A DNA stretch of 64,000 bases from Arsenicicoccus piscis (GTDB lineage Bacteria > Actinomycetota > Actinomycetes > Actinomycetales > Dermatophilaceae), in contig NZ_JAKZHV010000001.1 of NCBI RefSeq assembly GCF_022568835.1, positions 372,001 through 436,000 on the forward strand, written 5' to 3'. The translations under genes and the position numbers were made by a program. The notes below the pieces were generated by a model that was not told the DNA's origin, made no database searches, and saw nothing but the letters and a program-made list of their open reading frames with translations. Positions 7,910 through 16,666 of this stretch are shown in pieces. The first letter of the stretch is position 1; every line of letters begins with the position of its first letter.

Positions 7910-9326
7910 CGGTGTAAGTGGCATTTTCGTTACTGGTGGGTGCTGGCCGCGGGCATGCGGTCAGCGAAGGTGACGGCGAACGCGTTCAACGCTGGCTTCC
8001 AGCGCATCCCCCAGCGGGTCTGGCCGGTGCCCTTGGGGTCCAACGATCTCACGGTCAGGTAGAGCGTCTTCAACGCGGCCTGCTCGTTCGGGAAGTGACC
8101 GCGGGCCCTCACCGCCCTGCGGAACCTGGCATTGAGACTCTCGATCGCGTTCGTGGAACAGAGGACTTTGCGGATCTCGACGTCGTAGTCCAGGAACGGG
8201 ATGAACTCGGTCCAGGCGTTGCGCCAGAGCCTGATCATCGCGGGGTAGGCCTTGCCCCACTTCTCGGCGAACTGTTCGAACGCCCGCTCCGCATCGGCCG
8301 GGGTGGATGCTTCGTAAACGGGCCTGAGGTTGGCGGCGATCTCGGGCCAGTGCCGCTTCGAGGCATAGCTGAAGCTGTTGCGCAGCAGGTGGATGATGCA
8401 GGTCTGGACCTTCGCGGCGGGGAACACGGACCCGATGCTGTCGGGCAGGCCCTTCAACCCGTCGCAGACCATGAAGAACACGTCCTTGACGCCTCGGTTC
8501 TTCAACTCGGTCAGGCAGGCAAACCAGAACTTCGCCGACTCCCCATCGCCCTGCCCGGGCCAGATCCCCAGAATGTCCTTGTGCCCGTCGAGGTCGACAC
8601 CGATCGCGGCGTAGTAGGGCTGGTTACGGACCTGCCCATCCCTGACCTTGACCACGATCGCGTCGATGAAGACCGCCGCGTAGATCGGCTCCAACGGGCG
8701 GGCCATCCACGTGTTCATCTCGTCGACGACGCGGTCGGTGATCCGGCTGATCGTGTCCTTCGACACCGAGGTCCCGTAGACCTCCGCGAAGTGGGCAGCG
8801 ATCTCCCCAGTCGTCAGGCCCTTCGCGAACAGCGACAGCACCATGGCGTCCATGTCCGACAACCGGCGTTGGCGCTTGGTGACCAACTGTGGCTCGAACG
8901 TGCCATTGCGATCCCGCGGCACCCGGATGTTGACGGCACCGACGTTGTCGGTGATCACCGTCTTCGAGCGGGTGCCGTTGCGGGAGTTGCCCGACCCGCG
9001 ACCGACGGGATCATGCTTGTCATAGCCCAGGTGCTCGTTGAGTTCTTCGTCGAGGGCTGCTTCGACGATCTGCGCCGTGAGGGTCTTGAGGAGGCCGTCG
9101 GGGCCGGTCAGGGCGATACCGGCGTCCTTGGCCTGGCGCACCATCTGCGCGACGGCTTCACGCTGAGCCTTGTCCAGCTCGGCCGGCTCATCCTGCGGTG
9201 GTGGTGGGTTTGGGGTCACAGTCTCCAGTCTGGCCGACTCCACGGCCTCCGCACTGCTGCTGGTGGTGGTTGTCTCGGTCATCATGACTCCTCCTGCCCT
9301 TGCGGGCGATGGAGCCACTTACACCG
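7910..9326. mobile_element. IS256-family insertion sequence
   Basis: Terminal inverted repeats are CGGTGTAAGTGGC at 7910-7922 and its complement at 9314-9326 (13 perfect bases, then four mismatches and TCG). The element is ~1.4 kb and carries one transposase on the minus strand. I see no 8-9 bp target duplication in the flanks (CCGATTAT on the left, TTTCTCGG on the right). The last 70 bp before the glycosyltransferase stop contain AGATGCGCAGGGT, also present at 7479-7491 in the repeat region, so the element may have landed inside that repeat cluster. Confidence 0.85.
7930..9285 (-). CDS. IS256-family transposase
   Basis: 451 residues from ATG 9285 (9282 is equally possible) behind a strong AGGAGGAG ribosome-binding site. 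The DDE catalytic residues lie in FIDAIVVKVRDG (Asp, ~206), MVCDGLKGLPDS (Asp, ~272) and STNAIESLNARFRRAVR (Glu, ~380). The zinc-like CIIHLLRNS motif of the family is also present. Length and motifs are normal, so the element looks intact and potentially active. No passenger gene is present. Confidence 0.93.
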   Translation of the reverse strand: MMTETTTTSSSAEAVESARLETVTPNPPPPQDEPAELDKAQREAVAQMVRQAKDAGIALTGPDGLLKTLTAQIVEAALDEELNEHLGYDKHDPVGRGSGNSRNGTRSKTVITDNVGAVNIRVPRDRNGTFEPQLVTKRQRRLSDMDAMVLSLFAKGLTTGEIAAHFAEVYGTSVSKDTISRITDRVVDEMNTWMARPLEPIYAAVFIDAIVVKVRDGQVRNQPYYAAIGVDLDGHKDILGIWPGQGDGESAKFWFACLTELKNRGVKDVFFMVCDGLKGLPDSIGSVFPAAKVQTCIIHLLRNSFSYASKRHWPEIAANLRPVYEASTPADAERAFEQFAEKWGKAYPAMIRLWRNAWTEFIPFLDYDVEIRKVLCSTNAIESLNARFRRAVRARGHFPNEQAALKTLYLTVRSLDPKGTGQTRWGMRWKPALNAFAVTFADRMPAASTHQ

Positions 9327-9395
9327 TTTCTCGGATACTCCCGGCAGGCTGGCCTCAGCCAGGTCGGCGACCATCAGATGCGCAGGGTGGAGAGG

Positions 9396-11300
9396 TCAGC
9401 AGCGGCCGGTCAGGTCGATGACGGCTACCGAGGAGCCGGGGATGGTGACGCGGCAGCCGACGGTGCGGGCCCAGCCGACCATGTCACCGACCGGGCGGCG
9501 GGCGAAGTCGGGCGGGGACGAGTCGGGGGCCTTGCGGTAGGGACCGGTGAGCACCAGATAGCGCAGTCGACCGTCGCGCATCCAGGTCTGCACCTCGGCG
9601 AGCGTGGGTGAGAAGGCGCGACCGGTGAAGCCGCCGAGCGGCAGCACCGGTAGATCGAGCTGCAGCTGAAGCTGGGCGGCCGGGCTGGCCATCGGGGCAG
9701 CGGCGGCCCAGCCGCCAGCGCCACCGCCGGAAGCACCACCACCGCCAGTCCCAGCACCACCAGCACCAGCAGCACCACCACCCACATACTCACGCCGCAG
9801 GAACTCGACCACGGCGTCGTCGAAGACGGGGGTGTCGACGTGCGCCTCGGGGCCGGCGACGGGGTTGGCGCCGATGACGGGGTGCCGGACGGTGACGACG
9901 TCGAAGGCGAGGGGTCCCCACGCCATGGAGAGCGCGCACAGGGCGATACCGACGGGGGTGAGCAGCCGGGCTACCGGCCAGCGGCTCCACCAGCGGTGAC
10001 CGATGACGACGGCGAGGGCCACGACCACCAGGACGTCCGCGACGTCGAGCCACCCGATGGGCAGGTCGGCGTGGGCGTTCATGATGACCATGCCGCTGGT
10101 GCTGGTGAGCACCGTGACGACGCCGAGCAGGATCCACGCCAGTCGGGCGCCCTCGGCGTCGCGACGGGCGACGGCCACGACCCGGTCGGTGGCGATGCCG
10201 ATCAGGGCGGCGATCGCGGGCACGGCGATGACGACGTAGTAGGGGTGCATCGACCCGGCCATGAACGACAGGACGCCGAGACAGACGACCGCCCAGGTCA
10301 CCCAGAGCACCTTGCCGATCCAGCGCAGCTCGAGCGACCGCCCGGCCATCGGGCCGATGAAGCGAGCCGCCGGCAGCGCCGCGAGCAGGCCAAGCGCGAT
10401 GACGAGCGGCGCCAGGAACCACCCGATCTGACCGTCCATCGGCCACTGCACGAAGCGACCGAACCCGGGCATGCCGTTCATGCCGTTGCGCGTCGTCGGG
10501 TCATGAGTCACGATGCGGGACAAGCCGTTTCGGCCGAGCAGCAGGTCCGCCAGGCCACCGCTCGCGGCGTCGGGGTTGGGCCGGGAGCCCGTCGGGGTCA
10601 GCACGTAGACCACCACCCACCACAGCCCGAAGACCGCCGCGCTCAGCCCGACCACGCCGACCGCCCGCAACCGTGCGCGCAGGGGCAGCGCCCGGTCGGC
10701 CAGCAGCACCGCGACGAACGCCACCGCGGGCAGGAAGACGGCCAGCCACTTGCAGAGGAAGCCCAACCCGACGCAGGCGCCGACCAGCACGAGCCAGCGG
10801 CGACGCGGCGCCTCGACGTAGCGCACGGTGGCGTACGCCCCACCCACCGCGAGCAACGTCAGCGCGGTGTCCGGGTCGTTGAAGCGGGCCATGACCAGCA
10901 CGATCGGCGTCAGCGCCATCACGGCGGCGGCCACGACGGCAGCGAGACCACCGTGGGTGCGCCGGACGGTGCGGTGCAGGAGCAGGATCGCCGCGAGCAT
11001 GATGAGGACCTGCGGCAGCAGAATGGCCCACGGGTTCATGCCGAAGACCCGCACGGACAGCGCCATCGGCCAGACGAAGACCGGCGGCTTGTCCATCGAC
11101 TGGGTGTTCAGCCACTCGACGCTGCCCCAGAAGAAGCTGGTCCACGAGTGCGCCGCCGACTGGACGGCAGCGGCGTAGTAGACGTTGGCGTAGCCCTGCT
11201 CGCCCAGCCGCCAGCAGTAGGCGACCGCTGCGATCGCGAGCACGGCGACGAGACCGCCGAGCTCCCCCGTGCCGGCGTGCCGGCGACCCCCCGTGCCCAT
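9396..11300 (-). CDS. Glycosyltransferase family 39-like membrane protein (ArnT/mannosyltransferase type)
   Basis: 634 residues with ~10 predicted membrane helices. The first loop contains YYAAAVQSAAHSW and LNTQSMDKPPVFVWPMALSV, matching the GT39-type region where an acidic residue binds the polyprenyl-phosphate sugar donor. A soluble C-terminal domain follows, with a Gly/Ala-rich low-complexity insert (VGGGAAGAGGAGTGG and on). It probably transfers a sugar from a lipid carrier to an extracytoplasmic acceptor; the acceptor is unknown. It starts 15 bp after the bkdC stop, so it may be transcribed with that operon although the functions look unrelated. The stop is 70 bp from the insertion sequence and the gene appears undamaged. 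Confidence 0.8.
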   Translation of the reverse strand: MGTGGRRHAGTGELGGLVAVLAIAAVAYCWRLGEQGYANVYYAAAVQSAAHSWTSFFWGSVEWLNTQSMDKPPVFVWPMALSVRVFGMNPWAILLPQVLIMLAAILLLHRTVRRTHGGLAAVVAAAVMALTPIVLVMARFNDPDTALTLLAVGGAYATVRYVEAPRRRWLVLVGACVGLGFLCKWLAVFLPAVAFVAVLLADRALPLRARLRAVGVVGLSAAVFGLWWVVVYVLTPTGSRPNPDAASGGLADLLLGRNGLSRIVTHDPTTRNGMNGMPGFGRFVQWPMDGQIGWFLAPLVIALGLLAALPAARFIGPMAGRSLELRWIGKVLWVTWAVVCLGVLSFMAGSMHPYYVVIAVPAIAALIGIATDRVVAVARRDAEGARLAWILLGVVTVLTSTSGMVIMNAHADLPIGWLDVADVLVVVALAVVIGHRWWSRWPVARLLTPVGIALCALSMAWGPLAFDVVTVRHPVIGANPVAGPEAHVDTPVFDDAVVEFLRREYVGGGAAGAGGAGTGGGGASGGGAGGWAAAAPMASPAAQLQLQLDLPVLPLGGFTGRAFSPTLAEVQTWMRDGRLRYLVLTGPYRKAPDSSPPDFARRPVGDMVGWARTVGCRVTIPGSSVAVIDLTGRC

Positions 11301-11315
11301 CTGGTCCGGTAGCCC

Positions 11316-12809
11316 CTAGCCCCAGACCAGGGCCCGCGCGGGGTCCTCGAGCAGCGCCGCGACGTCGGCCAGGAAGCGCGAACCGAGCTCGCCGTCGATC
11401 AGCCGGTGGTCGAACGACAGCGCCAGCTGGGTCACCGAGCGCGGCACGATCGACTCAACGCCGTCGGCCCCCGTGACGACCCACGGCATCCGTCGCACCG
11501 CACCGAACGCCAGGATCGCCGACTCCCCCGGGTTGATGATCGGGGTGCCGGTGTCGACGCCGAACACACCGACGTTCGTGATCGTGATCGTCCCGCCGCT
11601 CATGTCGGCGGGCTGGGTGCGCCCGTCGCGCGCGGTGGCCACGAGCGCGCCGAGCGCGTCGGCGAGCTCGCGCAGGTTCATCCGCTGCGCGTCCTTGATG
11701 TTGGGCACCAGCAGGCCGCGCGGCGTCGCGGCCGCGATGCCGAGGTTCACATAGCTCTTGTAGATGATCTCCTGCGAGCTCTCGTCCCAGGTCGCGTTGA
11801 TGCCGGGGTTGCGTCGCAGCGCGATGATCAGCGCCCGGGCGAGGACGAGCAGCGGCGAGACCTTGACCCCGGCGAACTCGCGGTCGGCCTTGAGCCGCTC
11901 GACCAGCTCCATCGTCGCGGTGCAGTCCACGGTCACGAACTCGGTCACGTGCGGCGCCGTGAACGCCGAGGACACCATCGCCGACGCCGTCATCTTGCGC
12001 ACGCCCTTGACCGGCTCGCGCACCTCGCGCGGCCCGTCGCCCCAGCCCAGACCGGTGCCGGTGGGGGTTGCGGCGGTCGACGGGCCAGACTCCGTAGCGC
12101 CGCCGGTCGCGCCACCCGCCAGGTAGGCGTCGACGTCCTCGCGGGTGATCAGCCCGTCGGCTCCGGTGCCCGCGACGGCTGCCAGGTCGACACCGTGGTC
12201 CTTCGCGTAGCGGCGGGTGGGCGGCTTGGCGAGCGGGCGCTCGCCACTGCTCGCAGCCGGCTCGGGGGCAGGAGCGGGTGCAGGCGTCGGTGCAGCGGCG
12301 GGCGCAGGTGCGGGTGACGCGGCAGCCGCAGCAGCAGGCGCGGGTGCAGCGGCAGGCGCAGGCGCGGAAGCCGTTGCGGGAGCTACCGATTCGGCAGGCG
12401 CAGCACCCTTGCGGGGCCGACGCTTGGCGGCACCGGTGCGCGGGCCGTAGCCCACGAGGACCGGCACCCGCTCGCCCTCGGCCGGCTCCCCGTCGCCCCC
12501 GTCGTCGGCACCAGCCGAAGCAGCAGCAGCGCCAGAAGCGCCATCACCACCAGCCTCGCCACCGCCCTGACCGTCGTCGATCGTGATGATCGGCGACCCC
12601 ACGTCGACGGTGTCGCCCTCGGCGACCAGCAGCTCGGCGACGGTGCCCGCCCACGGGATGGGCAGCTCTACGAGGGACTTGGCGGTCTCGATCTCGACGA
12701 CGACGTCATTGACCTTCACGGTGTCACCGGGCTTGACCCGCCAGGTGACGATCTCTGCCTCGAGCAGGCCCTCGCCCGGGTCGGGGAGGTTGAACCTGTT
12801 GACAGCCAT
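11316..12809 (-). CDS. bkdC: Dihydrolipoamide acyltransferase (E2) of a 2-oxoacid dehydrogenase
   Basis: 497 residues from ATG 12809. An N-terminal lipoyl domain has the lipoylated lysine in EIETAKSLVEL. A long Ala/Pro linker (~residues 110-200) follows, then a peripheral subunit-binding domain (KPPTRRYAKDHGVDLAAVAG). The catalytic acyltransferase domain carries the active-site signature SFDHRLIDGELG (His-x3-Asp-Gly). It receives the acyl group produced by the E1 proteins and passes it to CoA. It is encoded 19 bp after bkdB. The organisation matches mycobacterial bkdABC (branched-chain keto acid dehydrogenase), though a pyruvate-type substrate cannot be excluded. No E3 gene lies in the window. 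Confidence 0.9.
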   Translation of the reverse strand: MAVNRFNLPDPGEGLLEAEIVTWRVKPGDTVKVNDVVVEIETAKSLVELPIPWAGTVAELLVAEGDTVDVGSPIITIDDGQGGGEAGGDGASGAAAASAGADDGGDGEPAEGERVPVLVGYGPRTGAAKRRPRKGAAPAESVAPATASAPAPAAAPAPAAAAAASPAPAPAAAPTPAPAPAPEPAASSGERPLAKPPTRRYAKDHGVDLAAVAGTGADGLITREDVDAYLAGGATGGATESGPSTAATPTGTGLGWGDGPREVREPVKGVRKMTASAMVSSAFTAPHVTEFVTVDCTATMELVERLKADREFAGVKVSPLLVLARALIIALRRNPGINATWDESSQEIIYKSYVNLGIAAATPRGLLVPNIKDAQRMNLRELADALGALVATARDGRTQPADMSGGTITITNVGVFGVDTGTPIINPGESAILAFGAVRRMPWVVTGADGVESIVPRSVTQLALSFDHRLIDGELGSRFLADVAALLEDPARALVWG

Positions 12810-12828
12810 AGGGATTCGCGCCTTCCGC

Positions 12829-13809
12829 TCAGTAGGCCAGGGACCGGTCGACGCCGGCGAGGACACGGTCGAGGTCGGGCAGGTAGTCCTCCTCGACCTT
12901 GCTCGCAGGGTAGGGGACGTTGTAGCCGCCGACGCGCAGGACCGGCGCCTCGAGCTGGTAGAAGCACCGCTCGGTCACCTGCGCCGCGACCTCGGCGCCG
13001 ACGCCGAGGAAGGTCGCGGCCTCGTGCACCACGACCATCCGCCCGGTCTTGGCGACCGACGCCGTGAGCGTGTCGATGTCGAGCGGGGAGATGGAGCGCA
13101 GGTCGATGACCTCGAGGCTGTGCCCCTCGTCCTCGGCCGCGGTGGCGGCGTCCAGGCAGGTCTTGACCATGGGTCCGTAGCACGCGAGCGTCACGTCCGT
13201 GCCCTCGCGCAGGACGTGGGCGCCGAACAGGTCGCGGGGCGCGGACTGGGCGTCGAGGTCTACCTCGCCCTTCTCGTGATAGCGCCGCTTGGGCTCGTAG
13301 AGGATCACCGGGTCGTCGGACTCGATGGCCTGCTGGACCATCCAGTAGGCGTCCTCGGGGTTGGAGCAGAAGACGACCTTGAGCCCGGCCGTGTGGGCGA
13401 AGTAGGCCTCGTTGGACTCGCTGTGGTGCTCGACCGCGCCGATGCCGCCTCCCATCGGGATCCGCACGACCACAGGCAGTTTCACCCGGCCCTGCGAGCG
13501 GTGGTGCAGCTTGGCGAGCTGGGACACGATCTGGTCGAACGCCGGGTAGACGAACCCGTCGAACTGGATCTCGACGACCGGCCGGTAGCCGCGCAGCGCC
13601 AGGCCGATCGCGGTGCCCATGATCCCCGACTCGGCGAGCGGGGTGTCGCGCACGCGGTCCTCGCCGAAGTCCTTCTGCAGATGCTCGGTGACGCGGAAGA
13701 CGCCGCCGAGGGTGCCGATGTCCTCGCCGCAGAGCACGACCTTGGGGTCGCGCTCCATCGCGCGGCGCAGCCCGGCGTTGATGGCCTTGGCGATGGTCAG
13801 CTTCGTCAT
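12829..13809 (-). CDS. bkdB: 2-oxoacid dehydrogenase E1 beta subunit
   Basis: 326 residues with a transketolase-like pyrimidine-binding domain: VLCGEDIGTLGGVFRVTEHL, then DTPLAESGIMGTAIGLAL and VEIQFDGFVYPAFDQIVSQL, followed by the C-terminal domain with VVVHEAATFLGVGAEVAA. The ATG at 13809 overlaps the bkdA stop by 4 bp. With bkdA it forms the thiamine-diphosphate-dependent E1 that decarboxylates 2-oxoacids. The cytoplasmic complex would need E2 (next gene) and an E3 from elsewhere. Confidence 0.93.
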   Translation of the reverse strand: MTKLTIAKAINAGLRRAMERDPKVVLCGEDIGTLGGVFRVTEHLQKDFGEDRVRDTPLAESGIMGTAIGLALRGYRPVVEIQFDGFVYPAFDQIVSQLAKLHHRSQGRVKLPVVVRIPMGGGIGAVEHHSESNEAYFAHTAGLKVVFCSNPEDAYWMVQQAIESDDPVILYEPKRRYHEKGEVDLDAQSAPRDLFGAHVLREGTDVTLACYGPMVKTCLDAATAAEDEGHSLEVIDLRSISPLDIDTLTASVAKTGRMVVVHEAATFLGVGAEVAAQVTERCFYQLEAPVLRVGGYNVPYPASKVEEDYLPDLDRVLAGVDRSLAY

Positions 13810-15020
13810 GCCTGCTCCCCCTCGACGTCGGCGAACGCCTCCTGGTAGGCGCGGAACTCCGCGCGGTCCCGGTCGACCTGGGCGTGCGGCTCGCTGTAGG
13901 CGTGGTCGAACATCGACTCGGGGGTCGGGTCGGGCATGGCATGGGTCTCGCGGCGCAGCTTCTCGGCGAGCGCGTCGGCCTCGGCCTCCACGTCGGCGAA
14001 GAAGGCCGAGTCGGCCTTCCCGCTGCGGGAGAGGTAGACCTTGAGGCGGGCGATCGGGTCGCGGTGCTTCCAGACCTCGACCTCCGCGGAGACGCGGTAC
14101 TTGGTCGGGTCGTCGGACGTCGTGTGCGCGCCCATCCGGTAGGTGAACGCCTCGATGAACGCGGGGCCCTCGCCGCTGCGGGCCCGCTCGAGCATGGCCC
14201 GCGTGACGGCGTAGGTGGCGAGGACGTCGTTGCCGTCGACCTGCACGCCGGGGAAGCCGAAGCCGGACGCCCGCTTGTAGAGCGGGATGGCGGTCTGGCG
14301 CCAGTTGGGCTCGCTGATCGCCCACTGATTGTTCTGGCAGAAGAAGACGATCGGCGCGTTGTGCACCGCGGCGAAGACGAACGACTCGTTGACGTCGCCC
14401 TGGGCGGTCGCACCGTCGCCGAAGAAGGCCATCACGGCGGTGTCGCGCTCGGGGTCGTCGGTGCCCACGTCGCCGTCGAGCAGGATGCCCATGGCGTAGC
14501 CGGTGGCGAGCAGCACCTGGTTGCCGATGACGATGGTGAACAGGTGGAAGTTGTGCTCGGCCGGGTCCCACCCACCCTTGTTGGTGCCGCGGAAGAGGGC
14601 GACCAGCTCGAGCGGGTCGACGCCGCGGCACCAGGCCACGCCGTGCTCGCGGTAGCCCGGGAACGCGTAGTCCTGGGGGCGCATCGCGCGACCGCACCCG
14701 ACCTGCGCGGCCTCCTGGCCGAGCATCGACGCCCAGAGGCCGAGCTGGCCCTGGCGCTGCAGCGCGGTGGCCTCGGTGTCGAGGCGACGGATCAGCACCT
14801 GGTCGCGGTAGAACCCGCGCAGGTCGTCGTCGGTGAGGTCCTCGAGGAACCGGCCGTACTGCGGATGCTCGATGAACTCGCCCTCAGGGGTGAGGATCTG
14901 GATCATCTCGGGGCTGCCGTAGCTGCCCCCCGGTCGCCGGTCGGGGTCCGGCGGGGGGACGACCCGCGCAAACGGGTCTCCGACCTCCGGGGTGACGGCG
15001 ACGCCGCTGTCGCTGCTCAT
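13806..15020 (-). CDS. bkdA: 2-oxoacid dehydrogenase E1 alpha subunit
   Basis: 404 residues. The thiamine-diphosphate motif GDGATAQGDVNESFVFA and, about 25 residues on, FFCQNNQWAISEP are diagnostic. The phosphorylation-loop region FTYRMGAHTTSDDPTKYR is conserved. An N-terminal extension of ~40 residues (proline-rich, then GEFIEHPQYGRFLEDL) is typical of the actinobacterial BkdA type. AGGGAG precedes the ATG. First gene of the bkdABC operon. A pyruvate-type substrate is less likely but possible. Confidence 0.92.
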   Translation of the reverse strand: MSSDSGVAVTPEVGDPFARVVPPPDPDRRPGGSYGSPEMIQILTPEGEFIEHPQYGRFLEDLTDDDLRGFYRDQVLIRRLDTEATALQRQGQLGLWASMLGQEAAQVGCGRAMRPQDYAFPGYREHGVAWCRGVDPLELVALFRGTNKGGWDPAEHNFHLFTIVIGNQVLLATGYAMGILLDGDVGTDDPERDTAVMAFFGDGATAQGDVNESFVFAAVHNAPIVFFCQNNQWAISEPNWRQTAIPLYKRASGFGFPGVQVDGNDVLATYAVTRAMLERARSGEGPAFIEAFTYRMGAHTTSDDPTKYRVSAEVEVWKHRDPIARLKVYLSRSGKADSAFFADVEAEADALAEKLRRETHAMPDPTPESMFDHAYSEPHAQVDRDRAEFRAYQEAFADVEGEQA

Positions 15021-15140
15021 GGAGCTCCCTTCGTCCGACCGGCCAGGATCGCCACCGGTCCCGGTGTTGGCCGCGACCGTCAGCGGGGTGTGGCGACGGT
15101 GCCGACCCGCCCAGCAGGGGTGGCTGGGCTACCGCCGAAT

Positions 15141-16517
15141 CTACCGGAGCGGGGTCGGTGCGTCACCTGAGACGCTCAGGCCGCCACCACCGGTCGGCTT
15201 GGTGGGCGTCGGGGCCGGGGCAACCTGCACGCCGGTGCTCGTCGGCGTCGCCGTCGCCGTGGGGGTGCGGTCGGTCGGCACCGGGGTCGCCTTCGTCGTG
15301 GTGGGGGCCGGCGTGGTGGGAGCTGTGCTGGTCGTCGGGCCGCCGCCGGTCGGCGTGGCCGTCGGGTGGCTGGTGGCCGGCGCGCTGGTGCCGGTGCCCG
15401 GTGTCGTGGTCGCAGTGGCCGGCCCGGTCGCCGTCCCCCCAGGAGTCGTAGACCCGGTGGAGCCTGGCGTGGAGCCACCCGTCCCGGGGGTGGCCGCCGG
15501 CGTGGAGCCGGGGGTGCTGCCCGCACCGGTGGTCGCACCGCTGCCTGTCGCGGCGCTCGGCCCGGTGGCCGGGGCACCACCGGAGGTGGTGGGCGCGGTG
15601 GCGCCGGTCGAGGCGCCGCTCGAGGCGGCCGGAGGCGCGGTCGACGGTGCGGCCTGGGTGCGGGCCACGGCGGAGCCGTCGGCGGGCTCGATGGCCGAGC
15701 GCGCCATCGCGGCGACCCCGGCGAGGGTGTCGGTGGGTGCCGCCGACGGGACGGCCGCGGCGGCGATGACGGCCTGCCGGGTCAGGGTCTGGTCGGTGGC
15801 GCCGGGGGCCAGGGCCGCGATCGCGACGAGCGGCGTGTCGGGGGCGGCGCCGGCGGCGACCAGCGTCGACGCGACCGGCGCGAGGGCCGCCATGACGGCG
15901 GTGGCCTCGACGGTGGAGGTGGACCCCGCGGCGCCGGCGCGCACCGTGGTGGCGGCCTTGACCCCGGCGTCGGAGGCAAGGACCTGCACGCCGGCGAGCT
16001 GCGGGCCGAGCAGGAAGGTGCCCTGCAGGGCAGCGAGCGCGCTCCCCTCGGTGACCGACCGGGATCCGGCGGCGAGGACGTCGGCCTGGGTCAGCTGACC
16101 GAGCGAGCCGGGCAGGAAGAGCGGAGCCGCGGCGATCTCGCCGACGCCGACCGCGGGGCCGCCGCCGACGGCGAGCAGCGGGGTGCCGATGGCGGGCGTG
16201 CCGTGCTTGACCCAGCTGCCGGCGTCGAGGCGGTGGGTGGCAGTGGGCGGCAGGGCCGCGGGCGAGTCACCTGAGCGCGACGAGTCGCCGGCGGGGTCCT
16301 GACCGCCCGAGCTCCCGGGCGCGCTGGGGGCCGTGGTGACGGTGGACGTGTCGAGCGCGACGGTGCGGGGCTGCGGACCCATCGAGGCGACGCCGATCGC
16401 GGTGAAGGCGGCGAGGGAGGCGGCGGAGAGGCCGACGAGGCCCAGCACGGGGGCCCAGGCGCTCGATGCGCCGGCCTCCTCGGCTCCGCCCCGGCCGCGC
16501 ATGCGGCGTTCACCCAT
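15141..16517 (-). CDS. Membrane-anchored protein with long Ala/Thr/Pro/Gly-rich tail, unknown function
   Basis: 458 residues from ATG 16517 (GGTGGGG upstream). A short basic cytoplasmic segment (GERRMRGRGG) is followed by one membrane helix (APVLGLVGLSAASLAAFTAI). The outside part is a moderately ordered Ala/Val-rich region (~residues 100-300). A ~150-residue low-complexity tail of Thr, Pro, Ser, Gly and Ala (STPGSTPAATPGTGG and similar) ends the protein. The tail resembles a glycosylated cell-wall-spanning stalk. No known domain is recognised. It lies between bkdA and hisC on the same strand, with 120 and 149 bp gaps, so it is probably an independent unit. Confidence 0.6.
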   Translation of the reverse strand: MGERRMRGRGGAEEAGASSAWAPVLGLVGLSAASLAAFTAIGVASMGPQPRTVALDTSTVTTAPSAPGSSGGQDPAGDSSRSGDSPAALPPTATHRLDAGSWVKHGTPAIGTPLLAVGGGPAVGVGEIAAAPLFLPGSLGQLTQADVLAAGSRSVTEGSALAALQGTFLLGPQLAGVQVLASDAGVKAATTVRAGAAGSTSTVEATAVMAALAPVASTLVAAGAAPDTPLVAIAALAPGATDQTLTRQAVIAAAAVPSAAPTDTLAGVAAMARSAIEPADGSAVARTQAAPSTAPPAASSGASTGATAPTTSGGAPATGPSAATGSGATTGAGSTPGSTPAATPGTGGSTPGSTGSTTPGGTATGPATATTTPGTGTSAPATSHPTATPTGGGPTTSTAPTTPAPTTTKATPVPTDRTPTATATPTSTGVQVAPAPTPTKPTGGGGLSVSGDAPTPLR

Positions 16518-16666
16518 GGTCCCCACCCAACAATAGTGCGCTGGTGCACCGACCCCGACAACGACAATGGCGACAAATCGCCCGCGCGAACTAGTCATCA
16601 CCGGTCCACGCGGACCGGCCAGCCCCCTGCTGGTCCCCTCCGGTCGTCGGCCGACGCGGTGCGCCG

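Noticed and set aside
7011-7929. CRISPR array or tandem-repeat gene in the purU-IS interval
   Set aside because: The repeats are two long direct copies with inverted short words, not evenly spaced units with unique spacers; the open frames there are composition artefacts.
7901-9335. Target-site duplication around the IS256 element
   Set aside because: The 8-9 bp flanks on the two sides do not match under any nearby boundary choice.
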